This document shows positions 15,450 through 24,962 of a DNA stretch of 33,000 nt, piece after piece. Made by a program: the position numbers and the translations under genes. The notes under the pieces are model-generated. The model made no database searches and was not told where the DNA came from. It worked only from the letters and a program-made list of their open reading frames with translations. The stretch spans positions 42,068 through 75,067 of the forward strand of contig DXWV01000008.1 of assembly GCA_019416685.1 (NCBI GenBank), written 5' to 3'. Within the stretch, counting starts at the first letter, position 1. Each line of letters begins with the position of its first letter. This DNA comes from Bacteroides sp. (GTDB taxonomy: Bacteria > Bacteroidota > Bacteroidia > Bacteroidales > Bacteroidaceae).

Positions 15450-15638
15450 TATCTTTGCGCCGTTGAAATACTTTGCCACCTCTCAAAGGAGAGAAACAGG
15501 TAGATATCCAGTTCAACAGAAACATCCCTGATTCATAATAATTAAAGCATATGTTCGCATAACCAATGATTGGTGAAGTTGTGTTGTGACGTCCGTATTC
15601 CAGCTGAACAAAAAAATATTAATAACTTACTATACTGT
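15450..15638 (+). promoter_or_regulatory. rho promoter box and long 5' leader
   Basis: TATCTTTG at 15450-15457 matches TAnnTTTG fully. From the expected start near 15462 the leader is about 175 nt before the rho ATG, much longer than the 20-50 nt seen for other genes here. Rho commonly controls its own synthesis through its leader in other bacteria, and this leader could serve that purpose. Confidence 0.5.
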
Positions 15639-17690
15639 ATGTATAACATTATCCAATTAAACGACAAAGATTTGTCGGAACTACAAACTATTGCCCGCGA
15701 ACTGGGTATAAAAAAGACAGACTCACTAAAGAAAGAAGAACTTGTTTACAAAATCCTTGATGAGCAAGCTATCGCAGGCGCTACTAAGAAAGTTGCCGCA
15801 GATAAATTGAAAGAGGAGCGTAATGAAGACAAGAAGAAACGTTCACGGGTAGCAGTGAAGAAAGAAAATAAAGTATTCTCCGCTACCAAGAATGGTGAGA
15901 TAACCAAAACTGAAACAGCCATTCCGGCTCCGACTCCGGCAGCCAAAGTACAACCTAAAGAAGTTGAGCCTGTAAAAGCAGAAGCTGCTCCTGCTACTGA
16001 AAAAGCAGTGGTAACACCCAAAAAGAAAGTAGGTCGTCCTCGCAAAAATGCTGTAGAAAACAAACCCAAAGAAGAGCAAGTTGCCCCTGTTGCAGCAACT
16101 GAAACCGAAAAACCAGTTGAAGTTAATCAAATAGAGGTAAAAAAGGTAGAAGTAAAAAAAATAGAGACAAAGCCTATTTCAAAGCCCATTATTAAACCCA
16201 AAGCACCAGCAGTAATCGATGAAGAAAGTAATATCTTATCTGAAGGTGCTGATGACGATTTTATCCCAATAGAAGATCTCCCTTCTGAAAAAGTAGAACT
16301 ACCAACAGAACTTTTCGGTAAATTCGAATCTACAAAAACAGAACCTGTAGTCACTCCTGTTCCGGAACAGACACAAAACCAACAGCGCCCTCGCGTTATC
16401 CGTCCTCGCGATAACAATAACAATCCTAATAATAATAACAATAACAACAACGCACCAAGGAACAATAATCCTCGTCTGCCGATGCAAAGACCTGCCCAAC
16501 AGCAGAATATGGGTGAGAATGCTCCAGCCCCGGAACGTAAAGTGATTGAGCGCGAAAAGCCTTACGAATTTGATGACATCCTCACCGGTACAGGAGTTCT
16601 GGAAATCATGCAGGATGGCTATGGCTTCCTTCGTTCTTCCGATTATAACTATCTTTCATCTCCGGACGATATCTACGTATCTCAATCACAAATCAAATTA
16701 TTCGGTTTAAAAACCGGTGATGTAGTAGAAGGTATCATTCGTCCTCCTAAAGAAGGAGAAAAATATTTCCCGCTGGTAAAAGTATCTAAAATAGATGGTC
16801 GTGATGCCGCATTCGTACGTGATCGTGTACCTTTTGACCACTTGACTCCTCTTTTCCCGGATGAGAAGTTCAGACTCTGTAAAGGCGGATATTCCGATTC
16901 TATGTCCGCACGCGTAGTAGATCTCTTTTCACCGATTGGTAAGGGACAACGTGCTCTGATCGTAGCCCAGCCCAAAACGGGTAAAACCCTGTTGATGAAA
17001 GATATTGCTAATGCCATTGCAGCCAATCATCCGGAAGTATATATGATAATGCTATTAATTGATGAACGTCCGGAAGAAGTAACAGATATGGCACGTAGTG
17101 TAAATGCCGAAGTTATCGCCTCAACTTTTGATGAACCGGCAGAGCGCCACGTCAAGATCGCAGGTATCGTACTTGAAAAAGCAAAGAGACTGGTAGAATG
17201 CGGACATGACGTAGTTATCTTCCTGGACTCCATTACACGTCTGGCACGTGCTTACAATACAGTTTCTCCGGCATCGGGTAAAGTATTGTCCGGTGGTGTA
17301 GACGCTAATGCATTACATAAACCCAAACGCTTCTTTGGTGCCGCACGTAACATTGAAAATGGTGGTTCACTGACCATCATCGCAACAGCATTGATCGATA
17401 CCGGCTCCAAAATGGATGAGGTTATCTTCGAAGAATTCAAAGGTACAGGTAATATGGAGTTGCAACTTGACCGTAATCTGTCCAACAAGCGTATCTTCCC
17501 GGCTGTCAATATCGTGGCTTCAAGCACACGTCGTGACGACTTGTTACTTGATAAGACAACACTTGACCGCATGTGGATCTTGCGCAAATATCTGGCAGAC
17601 ATGAATCCAATAGAAGCAATGGACTTCGTAAGAGATCGTCTCGAAAAAACAAAAGACAACGACGAATTCCTGATGAGCATGAATAGCTAA
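15639..17690 (+). CDS. rho: Transcription termination factor Rho with a large disordered insert
   Basis: Hexameric RNA helicase that ends transcription. From the ATG at 15639 it is 683 aa, far longer than the about 420 aa of E. coli Rho. Residues 1-45 are the helical Rho N domain. Residues 45-300 are a low-complexity segment: Lys/Glu/Ala/Pro-rich, then Asn-rich around 258-276. The RNA-binding cold-shock fold follows (GVLEIMQDGYGFLRSS). The RecA-like motor has Walker A PKTGKT at 445-450, Walker B VVIFLDS and the R-loop/arginine-finger region. The disordered region of B. thetaiotaomicron Rho is reported to drive phase separation needed in the gut; this protein has the same layout. The open frame extends upstream of 15639 but that part does not look coding. 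Confidence 0.96.
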   Translation: MYNIIQLNDKDLSELQTIARELGIKKTDSLKKEELVYKILDEQAIAGATKKVAADKLKEERNEDKKKRSRVAVKKENKVFSATKNGEITKTETAIPAPTPAAKVQPKEVEPVKAEAAPATEKAVVTPKKKVGRPRKNAVENKPKEEQVAPVAATETEKPVEVNQIEVKKVEVKKIETKPISKPIIKPKAPAVIDEESNILSEGADDDFIPIEDLPSEKVELPTELFGKFESTKTEPVVTPVPEQTQNQQRPRVIRPRDNNNNPNNNNNNNNAPRNNNPRLPMQRPAQQQNMGENAPAPERKVIEREKPYEFDDILTGTGVLEIMQDGYGFLRSSDYNYLSSPDDIYVSQSQIKLFGLKTGDVVEGIIRPPKEGEKYFPLVKVSKIDGRDAAFVRDRVPFDHLTPLFPDEKFRLCKGGYSDSMSARVVDLFSPIGKGQRALIVAQPKTGKTLLMKDIANAIAANHPEVYMIMLLIDERPEEVTDMARSVNAEVIASTFDEPAERHVKIAGIVLEKAKRLVECGHDVVIFLDSITRLARAYNTVSPASGKVLSGGVDANALHKPKRFFGAARNIENGGSLTIIATALIDTGSKMDEVIFEEFKGTGNMELQLDRNLSNKRIFPAVNIVASSTRRDDLLLDKTTLDRMWILRKYLADMNPIEAMDFVRDRLEKTKDNDEFLMSMNS

Positions 17691-17820
17691 ACATAATCTA
17701 CACTTAGATTCAAATGCCAGGCCAAAGATAACTATTACAGCCTGAAAGCAGGTGCAGATAGACACTGGCGTAGTCATACTTCTGATTATTCGGAATATGA
17801 GATATTATAAACAGAAAAAT

Positions 17821-17874
17821 AAATAAGTAAAAAGAGTGAAGATTGCGCATAATCTTCACTCTTTTTACTTATTT
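17821..17874. terminator. Perfect 24-bp inverted repeat: rho terminator overlapping the next promoter
   Basis: 17821-17844 and 17851-17874 are exact reverse complements around a 6-base loop, GCGCAT. The core GAGTGAAGATT/AATCTTCACTC followed by TTTTT makes a strong bidirectional terminator, about 130 bp past rho. The end of the right arm is part of the -7 box TATTTTTG (17870-17877) of the kinase operon. Confidence 0.8.
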
Positions 17875-17877
17875 TTG
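17870..17877 (+). promoter_or_regulatory. -7 box of the TPR kinase operon
   Basis: TATTTTTG fully matches TAnnTTTG and lies 30 bp before the chosen GTG at 17908. It overlaps the right arm of the rho terminator. Confidence 0.5.
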
Positions 17878-17907
17878 CAGCAAACATTGCAAACAGGACA
17901 TCAAACA

Positions 17908-19767
17908 GTGAGAATTTATATCTACTACATATTAGGAATGCTGGCCGGTTTTCTATATCCTGTCCCGGTCCATTCTGCGAATAACACTTCGGTGCACCTT
18001 GCCTACTTACAAATTCTAATAGACAACAACTTACCTTATGCAAAAAATATAACTGCTGACAGTATTATTTTATGGGAGAAAGAACTTGAGCCACAACTGG
18101 AAAAGGACAAAAAATACAGTACCCTCTTTCATTTGAGACAACTGGTATCCGGTGCATATGCAATTCGTGGTGACATTACAATAGCTGTAGATAAAGCTCA
18201 CATCATGTATGAAAAAGCCAAAGAAATGGACTACGACAGAGGATTTACTCTTTCCCTTCGTGCTATCGGAGATGCCTATCTGAGCGCAAACATGAGACAA
18301 CAAGCCATCGATTCTTATACAGAAGCATTAAATATTCTAAATACTTCAGAAGATACAGATGATCTGAGAATACATATCTTCCCAAATCTGATCCTCACAT
18401 TGTTAAAGATAAGAGAAACCGATAGGGCACTTGTATACTTAAAACAGTTTGAAATTCTTTTCGATAAATACCCTACTACTTCTACTCTCTTTTATGTTTC
18501 GATATGCCGTGCCTACTATTATGTAGTAATCAATCAACCAGATAAAGCACAGATCTATATTACAGAGGCAACAAAAGCCAATTCTAAAAAAGATTATCTC
18601 TATATGCGCTTTATTTTGAATTATCTGTATGCCAGCTATTATAAACAAAGTAGTCAATATAATCTGGCTTTGGAAAAATATGGTAATCTCATCAAAGAGA
18701 TAAACCCGGTCAACTCTCCGAACCAGCACATACAGTTAAATCTTCAACAAGCCCAACTCCTATCTAAAATAGGACAGACTGACAAAGCATGCCTTATTTA
18801 TCAAATGACAAATGTATTGCAGGATTCTCTGGACAATCTCAGCTATGTTCGCCAGATTAACGAGCTACGAACTATCTATCAAATAGATCAAATGGAAATT
18901 CAGAACCAGCAGGAACGTAATCAGACGATCTTATGGGGTATTCTGGCAGTACTTTCTTTATCAGCTCTTATCACGATACTCATTTTTCACATACGAATCG
19001 AAAATAAACGTTTGCGCCACTCGAAAGAGGAACAGGAAAAAGCACAGAGACATGCAAGAAATTCCATTAAAACCAAAAGTCTGTTCCTTTCAAATATGAG
19101 TCATGAGATTCGTACCCCATTGAATGCTCTTTCGGGTTTCTCCGCCATTCTCACGGATGATTCTATTGACAATGAAACACGACAACAGTGTAACGACATC
19201 ATACAGCAAAACTCCGAGCTACTATTAAATCTGATCAATGACGTAATAGACCTTTCCAGTCTGGATATGACTAAATTGGTATTTAATTTTAAAAAGTGCG
19301 ATGCAGTAGTCATATGCCGTAATGTCATCGATACCGTAAAAAAAGTAAAGCAAACGCAAGCCGATATTCACTTTGTCACCACACTGGAATCGTTGCCGTT
19401 GCTAACTGATGATTCACGCTTGCAACAGCTACTTATCAATCTGCTAATTAATGCCACAAAGTTCACCACGGAAGGCTCAATTACTCTTGAAATACGAAAA
19501 GAATCAGATGATACCGCCATCTTCTCTGTTACTGATACCGGCTGTGGTATTCCATTGGAAAATCAAAGCCGCATATTCAACCGTTTTGAGAAACTAAATG
19601 AAGGTGCACAAGGTACAGGATTGGGACTTTCTATCTGCCAGCTTATTGTTGAGCAGATCGGAGGAAAAATATGGATTGATCCAAAATATACAGCAGGTGC
19701 CCGTTTCGTGTTCACTCATCCTATAAAACCGGATACAGCAGCAACCAAAAATGAAAAGCCACAATGA
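17908..19767 (+). CDS. TPR-containing membrane sensor histidine kinase
   Basis: A two-component sensor, 619 aa from the GTG at 17908. A signal peptide (about 1-23, ending VPVHSA) is followed by a periplasmic TPR-like helical domain (about 30-330), one membrane helix near 340-362 (WGILAVLSLSALITILIFHI) and a short coiled coil. The HisKA box LSNMSHEIRTPLNALSGF has phosphoacceptor His399. The HATPase is complete: N box NLLINATKFT, DTGCGIP and GTGLGLSI. There is no receiver domain and no response regulator nearby. The frame is open back to 17836, but that part lies in the terminator hairpin; an ATG at 17938 is another option. Its stop overlaps the start of the next gene, a related pseudokinase. 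Confidence 0.88.
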   Translation: MRIYIYYILGMLAGFLYPVPVHSANNTSVHLAYLQILIDNNLPYAKNITADSIILWEKELEPQLEKDKKYSTLFHLRQLVSGAYAIRGDITIAVDKAHIMYEKAKEMDYDRGFTLSLRAIGDAYLSANMRQQAIDSYTEALNILNTSEDTDDLRIHIFPNLILTLLKIRETDRALVYLKQFEILFDKYPTTSTLFYVSICRAYYYVVINQPDKAQIYITEATKANSKKDYLYMRFILNYLYASYYKQSSQYNLALEKYGNLIKEINPVNSPNQHIQLNLQQAQLLSKIGQTDKACLIYQMTNVLQDSLDNLSYVRQINELRTIYQIDQMEIQNQQERNQTILWGILAVLSLSALITILIFHIRIENKRLRHSKEEQEKAQRHARNSIKTKSLFLSNMSHEIRTPLNALSGFSAILTDDSIDNETRQQCNDIIQQNSELLLNLINDVIDLSSLDMTKLVFNFKKCDAVVICRNVIDTVKKVKQTQADIHFVTTLESLPLLTDDSRLQQLLINLLINATKFTTEGSITLEIRKESDDTAIFSVTDTGCGIPLENQSRIFNRFEKLNEGAQGTGLGLSICQLIVEQIGGKIWIDPKYTAGARFVFTHPIKPDTAATKNEKPQ

Positions 19768-21722
19768 AACGACTGATCTTCATACTCACTTTATGCTGCC
19801 ATATCCTAATAAGTCTGGCAACTCCATCATCAGCCAATACTGATAGTCTGGAGAGGCTATTGCCCGACATGCCACATGATTCTCTGCGTCTGCACACAAT
19901 ACAAAGCATGGTACGGATGGAGCAAATAACTCCCAAATGCATCTATTACTCAAATATGTTATTAAAGGAAGCTGTTGCTCAAAGCAATCCCAAATATGCC
20001 GGAATCGCTCTCTACTTTCAGGTTATTTATTACTATAATCAGAATGAAATAGATAGTGTAATCAAAAAAATCTCGGACATGGAACCTTACACCCGGAAAG
20101 CCGGTTTGTGGGATTATTACTTCGATTCACAAAGATGCCAGATAGACCTATACTCCTATAGAGAACAATTTGAGCTTGCTATCAACAAGTCGCTTGAAAT
20201 GTATAAGAAAGCACAAGAGGCCAATAATATACGTGGACTGATAGGCGCCAAACAATGTCTGGCCAATGCCTATATGGGTACCGGCCGATGGAAAGAAGGA
20301 AAACAAGCTCTGGAAGAAGCTCATAAGCTTCTTCCTCAAATGAATAATGTGATTGTAAGAAATTCCGTACTTTGTCAACTTATCTCACTTAGCAAAGCTA
20401 ACAAAGATCTCCAGGATCAAAAGGAATATCTGGATGAACAAAAGAAAATTCTCTATGATTACATCGCAGAAAACCCAACGATGAAAGAGGCATTTCAGGA
20501 TCCTATGATTTTCAATAATATCTACTATACATATTATTATGTAGATATGAAGCAACCTCAACAGGCTCTCCAGCATCTTGAGAAGGGAACCGGATACCTG
20601 ACTCCTAATACTTATTTTATGTATCGGGTACTTTATCATGATGCATATGCCTCTTATTACCGCCTTTGTAAAGAATATAATCATGCTATCAGTCAACTGG
20701 ATTCTACAGTTATACTATTAAAAAACGCTTTCAGTAGCGATTACGTCAACCAATTGTCTACCAAAGCTGATATTCTGACCGAGGCAGGACGTAGTCAAGA
20801 AGCAATACCAATCTACGAAAAGGTTATACAAATGAAAGATTCATTGGTTACCGAACTGTCCGACAAACAAATGAGTCTGATACAAGACAACTACCATATA
20901 GATAAAATGAAACTTGAAGAAGAGCAGTTGAAAAGCAAAATTCAGCTTCTGGTATTCTGCATCATCGCTATTGCCCTGATTGTACTAATCTTCTTCACGA
21001 TACGTGCCTATCAGGTACGAAAAGCTTTAAAAACAGCAGAAAGCGAAACCCGTAAAGCCACCCTTATGGTGGAGAAGGCAAACGAAACAAAGAATCATTT
21101 TCTCTCTAATATGAGTTATAATATCCGTATCCCTCTCAACGGGGTTGTAGGTTTTTCACAGCTCATAGCATCTGAACCCAACATGGACGAAAGTACACGA
21201 AAAGAGTATTCGGCCATCATCCAAAAGAATTCGGAAGAATTGATACAACTTGTAAATGACGTACTCGATCTGTCTCGCCTGGAAGCCAATATGATGAAGT
21301 TTCAGATACAGACTTATGATGTAATTGCACTTTGTAATGATGCCATCTATATGGCACAGATGCGAAATGAGGGAGTTATAGACATTCTGTTGAATACTAA
21401 TATCGATGCACAGGACGTCACAACTGATACCGGACGAATAACACAAACCCTACTCAGCACATTGGTCTATCCGGACAAAAGTAAAGAGAAAAGAGAAATA
21501 ACCTTTATGGTCAACCGGAATGATACATCAGGGATCATTCATTTCCAAATCATCAATAGCCCACTGGCCGATCCCAAATACCATTCACAACAAGTAAGCA
21601 TCCGCCATGAAATAAACAACCTGTTATTGAAACACTTCGGAGGTAGTTATACCGTCACTACCGACAAACAGGGCATACACATAATCGATTTAACTCTTCC
21701 GCCCGACAGTATATCCGGATAA
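19764..21722 (+). CDS. TPR membrane protein with a degenerate histidine kinase module (pseudokinase)
   Basis: A 652-aa paralogue of the upstream kinase with the same plan: signal peptide (MKRLIFILTLCCHILISLAT), periplasmic TPR-like repeats (about 30-385), a membrane helix near 393-415 (LLVFCIIAIALIVLIFFTIR) and a HisKA-like segment. In the H box, MSHEIRTPLN has become MSYNIRIPLN, so the phosphoacceptor is Tyr452 instead of His. The ATPase-like region has lost the N box (YPDKSK in place of NATKFT), the DxGxG box and the GTGLGLS box. It should neither bind ATP normally nor phosphorylate. The ATGA overlap with the active kinase suggests the two are made together, possibly as a heterodimer or sensor subunit. 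The frame is intact, so this is not simple decay. Confidence 0.85.
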   Translation: MKRLIFILTLCCHILISLATPSSANTDSLERLLPDMPHDSLRLHTIQSMVRMEQITPKCIYYSNMLLKEAVAQSNPKYAGIALYFQVIYYYNQNEIDSVIKKISDMEPYTRKAGLWDYYFDSQRCQIDLYSYREQFELAINKSLEMYKKAQEANNIRGLIGAKQCLANAYMGTGRWKEGKQALEEAHKLLPQMNNVIVRNSVLCQLISLSKANKDLQDQKEYLDEQKKILYDYIAENPTMKEAFQDPMIFNNIYYTYYYVDMKQPQQALQHLEKGTGYLTPNTYFMYRVLYHDAYASYYRLCKEYNHAISQLDSTVILLKNAFSSDYVNQLSTKADILTEAGRSQEAIPIYEKVIQMKDSLVTELSDKQMSLIQDNYHIDKMKLEEEQLKSKIQLLVFCIIAIALIVLIFFTIRAYQVRKALKTAESETRKATLMVEKANETKNHFLSNMSYNIRIPLNGVVGFSQLIASEPNMDESTRKEYSAIIQKNSEELIQLVNDVLDLSRLEANMMKFQIQTYDVIALCNDAIYMAQMRNEGVIDILLNTNIDAQDVTTDTGRITQTLLSTLVYPDKSKEKREITFMVNRNDTSGIIHFQIINSPLADPKYHSQQVSIRHEINNLLLKHFGGSYTVTTDKQGIHIIDLTLPPDSISG

Positions 21723-21729
21723 AAGCGTT

Positions 21730-21737
21730 ATCTTTGC
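21730..21737 (+). promoter_or_regulatory. -7 box of the MATE transporter gene
   Basis: TATCTTTG is a full TAnnTTTG match, 25 bp before the ATG at 21763 and directly after the pseudokinase stop. Confidence 0.5.
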
Positions 21738-21762
21738 AAATTGCAAACCTAAACGCTCATTT

Positions 21763-23085
21763 ATGTACACCAACAAGCAAATTTGGAGTGTCAGTTATCC
21801 GATACTTCTTAGTTTACTGGCACAAAATGTTATTAACGTCACTGACACCGCCTTTCTCGGACGTGTTGGCGAAGTAGCACTCGGAGCTTCGGCTATGGGT
21901 GGACTTTTCTATATTTGTATCTTTACTATAGCTTTCGGTTTCAGTACCGGTTCGCAAATTGTTATTGCCCGCCGCAACGGCGAAGGTCGCTATTCTGACG
22001 TAGGGCCCGTAATGATACAAGGGGTCATGTTCATGCTACTGATGGCATTACTATTATTCAGCTTTACAAAAACTTTCGGAGGCAATATTATGCGGATACT
22101 GGTTTCCTCCGAATCCATATACGATGCCACGATGGAATTTCTGGACTGGCGTATCTACGGCTTCTTCTTTTCGTTTATCAACGTAATGTTCCGGGCACTC
22201 TATATCGGTATTACACGCACAAAGGTGCTCACCATCAATGCCGTCGTTATGGCACTGACAAACGTAGTGCTGGATTATGCAATGATATTCGGTCATTTCG
22301 GCTTTCCGGAAATGGGTATCAAAGGAGCAGCTATTGCCTCTGTAATAGCAGAAGGCAGTTCTATCCTGTTTTTCCTCATCTATACATATATCACTGTCGA
22401 CCTGAAAAAATATGGTCTGAATAAACTACGTTCTTTCGACCCTCAGCTATTGATGCGTATACTCAGTATCTCTTGCTTCACCATGTTACAGTATTTCTTA
22501 TCAATGGCCACCTGGTTCATATTCTTCGTAGCCATAGAAAGGTTGGGACAGCGTGAACTTGCCATTGCCAATATTGTGCGAAGTATATACATCGTAATGC
22601 TGATTCCGGTCAATGCACTGGCCACCACTACTAATAGCCTGGTCAGTAACGCCATTGGCGCAGGAGGCATACAATATGTGATGACACTTATCAATAAAAT
22701 AGCCCGCTTTTCATTCTTCGTTATGTTGGCATTAGTAGTCATCACTGCAGCATTTCCGCAAGCTATGCTCTCCATCTATACCAATGAAGCTGCCCTGATA
22801 ACCGAGTCAGTTTCATCTGTTTATGTCATCTGCGTTGCCATGCTGATAGCTTCTGTTGCTAATATCGTATTCAACGGAATATCCGGTACCGGCAATACAC
22901 AAGCCGCCTTGTTACTTGAAGTAATAACCATCGTTATTTACGGCTCATATATTATCTTCATCGGAATGTGGCTAAAAGCCCCCATCGAATGGTGCTTTAC
23001 CATTGAGATTGTGTACTATACATTGTTACTTGCCACAAGCTATATTTACTTCAAAAAAGCAAAATGGCAGAATAAAAAGATATAA
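21763..23085 (+). CDS. MATE family efflux transporter
   Basis: An inner-membrane exporter of the MATE (multidrug and toxic compound extrusion) family, 440 aa with about 12 hydrophobic helices in two related halves. It opens MYTNKQIWSVSYPILLSLLA and has the family signs NVTDTAFLGRVGEVALGASA in the first half and a matching GNTQAAL stretch late in the second. MATE proteins export cationic drugs, dyes or small metabolites using sodium or proton gradients; the substrate here is unknown. It has its own promoter box and is followed by the ffh gene. Confidence 0.93.
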   Translation: MYTNKQIWSVSYPILLSLLAQNVINVTDTAFLGRVGEVALGASAMGGLFYICIFTIAFGFSTGSQIVIARRNGEGRYSDVGPVMIQGVMFMLLMALLLFSFTKTFGGNIMRILVSSESIYDATMEFLDWRIYGFFFSFINVMFRALYIGITRTKVLTINAVVMALTNVVLDYAMIFGHFGFPEMGIKGAAIASVIAEGSSILFFLIYTYITVDLKKYGLNKLRSFDPQLLMRILSISCFTMLQYFLSMATWFIFFVAIERLGQRELAIANIVRSIYIVMLIPVNALATTTNSLVSNAIGAGGIQYVMTLINKIARFSFFVMLALVVITAAFPQAMLSIYTNEAALITESVSSVYVICVAMLIASVANIVFNGISGTGNTQAALLLEVITIVIYGSYIIFIGMWLKAPIEWCFTIEIVYYTLLLATSYIYFKKAKWQNKKI

Positions 23086-23101
23086 ATACAAGAGATTTTT
23101 G

Positions 23102-23109
23102 TACATTTG
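23102..23109 (+). promoter_or_regulatory. -7 box of ffh
   Basis: TACATTTG fully matches TAnnTTTG. The leader from about 23114 to the ATG at 23227 is about 110 nt and contains the palindrome at 23117-23188. Confidence 0.45.
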
Positions 23110-23116
23110 CATCCCG

Positions 23117-23188
23117 GTTTACCACAGAGGACACAGAGTTTTCCCCAACCAGAAGAACCTCCGTGCCTTCTGTATTCTTAGTGGTAAC
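23117..23188. repeat. REP-like imperfect palindrome in the ffh leader
   Basis: GTTTACCACAGAGGACACAG on the left pairs imperfectly with CTCCGTG and TTAGTGGTAAC on the right, leaving a loop near 23140-23158. Repeats of the type 'ACCACAGAGGACACAGAG ... CTCCGTG ... GTGGTAA' are widespread in bacterial genomes. In the ffh mRNA it would form a large hairpin. Confidence 0.5.
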
Positions 23189-23226
23189 AGGTATATAAAT
23201 TTAGTAATCAGTAATTAAGATAAGAT

Positions 23227-24549
23227 ATGTTCGATAATTTAAGCGAGAGACTGGAGAGGTCGTTTAAGATTTTGAAAGGTGAAGGTCAAATCACCGAGAT
23301 CAATGTAGCAGAAACGCTGAAAGATGTGCGTAAAGCCTTATTGGATGCCGATGTTAACTACAAGGTAGCAAAAACTTTTACTGATACAGTAAAAGAAAAA
23401 GCACTGGGACAAAACGTACTTACCGCCGTGAAGCCAAGCCAGCTGATGGTGAAAATCGTTCACGACGAACTTACTCAGTTGATGGGTGGAGAAACTGTTG
23501 AGATTGACACAGATGGTCATCCGGCTGTTATCCTGATGTCCGGTCTGCAAGGTTCAGGTAAAACTACCTTCTCCGGGAAACTGGCCCGGATGCTCAAAAC
23601 TAAAAAAAATCGCAAACCGTTGCTCGTAGCCTGTGACGTGTATCGTCCTGCTGCCATCGAACAGCTTCGTGTATTGGCTGAGCAGATTGAAGTACCGATG
23701 TACTCTGAACCGGATAGCAAAAACCCGGTTGAGATTGCACAAAATGCTATCAAAGAGGCTAAAGCCAAAGGATACGATCTTGTAATCGTCGATACTGCCG
23801 GACGTCTGGCCGTAGACGAAGAGATGATGAACGAGATTGCTGCTATCAAGAAAGCCATCAATCCGAATGAAATCCTCTTCGTGGTAGACTCCATGACCGG
23901 ACAAGATGCTGTTAATACCGCAAAAGAATTTAATGACCGCCTCGACTTCAACGGTGTAGTACTAACTAAACTCGATGGTGACACCCGTGGTGGTGCAGCG
24001 CTTTCTATCCGTTCGGTGGTCAACAAACCTATTAAATTTGTAGGTACAGGCGAAAAGCTGGATGCTATTGACCAGTTTCACCCTGCACGTATGGCAGACC
24101 GTATTCTGGGTATGGGTGATATCGTTTCACTGGTAGAACGTGCACAAGAACAGTACGATGAAGAAGAAGCAAAACGTCTTCAAAAGAAAATTGCCAAGAA
24201 TCAGTTTGACTTCAATGATTTCCTTAGCCAGATAGCTCAGATAAAAAAGATGGGTAACCTCAAAGAACTTGCATCTATGATCCCCGGTGTGGGAAAAGCT
24301 ATCAAAGATATTGATATTGACGACAATGCTTTTAAGAGTATTGAAGCTATCATTCATTCTATGACTCCTGCAGAACGCTCCAATCCGGAAATACTGAATG
24401 GTTCACGCCGTACCCGCATCGCTAAAGGTAGTGGTACAACTATTCAGGAAGTAAACCGCCTGCTGAAACAATTTGATCAGACTCGTAAAATGATGAAAAT
24501 GGTAACAGGCAGCAAGATGGGTAAAATGATGCCGAAAATGAAACGCTGA
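23227..24549 (+). CDS. ffh: Signal recognition particle GTPase
   Basis: The protein part of the bacterial SRP: it binds 4.5S RNA and signal sequences of nascent membrane proteins and docks with FtsY. The 440-aa protein has the NG domain with helical N part (1-90), P-loop GLQGSGKT at 106-113, DTAGRL, and TKLDGDTRGG (G4). The M domain follows from about 325, with conserved MIPGVGK and the Met-rich end KMMKMVTGSKMGKMMPKMKR. Length and domain order are standard. A terminator lies 90 bp past the stop. Confidence 0.97.
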   Translation: MFDNLSERLERSFKILKGEGQITEINVAETLKDVRKALLDADVNYKVAKTFTDTVKEKALGQNVLTAVKPSQLMVKIVHDELTQLMGGETVEIDTDGHPAVILMSGLQGSGKTTFSGKLARMLKTKKNRKPLLVACDVYRPAAIEQLRVLAEQIEVPMYSEPDSKNPVEIAQNAIKEAKAKGYDLVIVDTAGRLAVDEEMMNEIAAIKKAINPNEILFVVDSMTGQDAVNTAKEFNDRLDFNGVVLTKLDGDTRGGAALSIRSVVNKPIKFVGTGEKLDAIDQFHPARMADRILGMGDIVSLVERAQEQYDEEEAKRLQKKIAKNQFDFNDFLSQIAQIKKMGNLKELASMIPGVGKAIKDIDIDDNAFKSIEAIIHSMTPAERSNPEILNGSRRTRIAKGSGTTIQEVNRLLKQFDQTRKMMKMVTGSKMGKMMPKMKR

Positions 24550-24640
24550 TCTTTTAAGGTGAAATGCCTGACTTTGATATTTTTTATTTTGCATCTTTGG
24601 CATCGTTAATCATAAAATAGATTGAGATAAAACCAGTATG

Positions 24641-24672
24641 GAAGGAGAGAGTTATGACTTTCTCCTTCTTTT
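24641..24672 (+). terminator. Terminator after ffh
   Basis: GAAGGAGA (24641-24648) pairs with TCTCCTTC (24661-24668), followed by TTTT. Confidence 0.6.
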
Positions 24673-24906
24673 ATACCATTAATTCACAAAAAAGTTCCAA
24701 TCAAGCTGATTTCAAACAAAAAGTCAGTGAGTTTTGCATTAAAAACTATTGTGTTTCAATTAAGTTATGGCATAATCCGGTTCAAGACACAATATAACTC
24801 CGCTCCAATGCAACCATCATTTTAACAAAGCGCCGGTTTCTCTTCCCCAAGTTTTCTATTCCATGAATAATCTATAAATCCACTATTAACAAAAAATGGA
24901 TTCCTT
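24673..24906. other. AT-rich intergenic stretch with no recognised feature
   Basis: No convincing ORF, RNA gene or repeat was seen between the ffh terminator and the folD promoter. Confidence 0.4.
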
Positions 24907-24938
24907 TTTGGCTGGTTCAGTTATTTATTTTACTTTTG
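24907..24938 (+). promoter_or_regulatory. Promoter of folD-capA
   Basis: TTTG (24907-24910), 20 bp, TACTTTTG (24931-24938): both boxes match fully. Expected leader about 20 nt to the ATG at 24963. Confidence 0.7.
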
Positions 24939-24962
24939 TCCTTCACCAAAATACTATTGAAC

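Noticed and set aside
15746..16465. Long minus-strand ORFs opposite rho
   Set aside because: They mirror the low-complexity Lys/Ala/Pro/Asn codons of rho and have no start signals; shadows of the real gene.
17836..17907. N-terminal extension of the TPR kinase from the GTG at 17836
   Set aside because: It would be coded inside the rho terminator hairpin, before the predicted promoter, and would hide the signal peptide.
24639..24680. Short leader peptide ORF (ATGGAAGGAGAG) after ffh
   Set aside because: It coincides with the terminator stem; nothing downstream within range needs a leader peptide.
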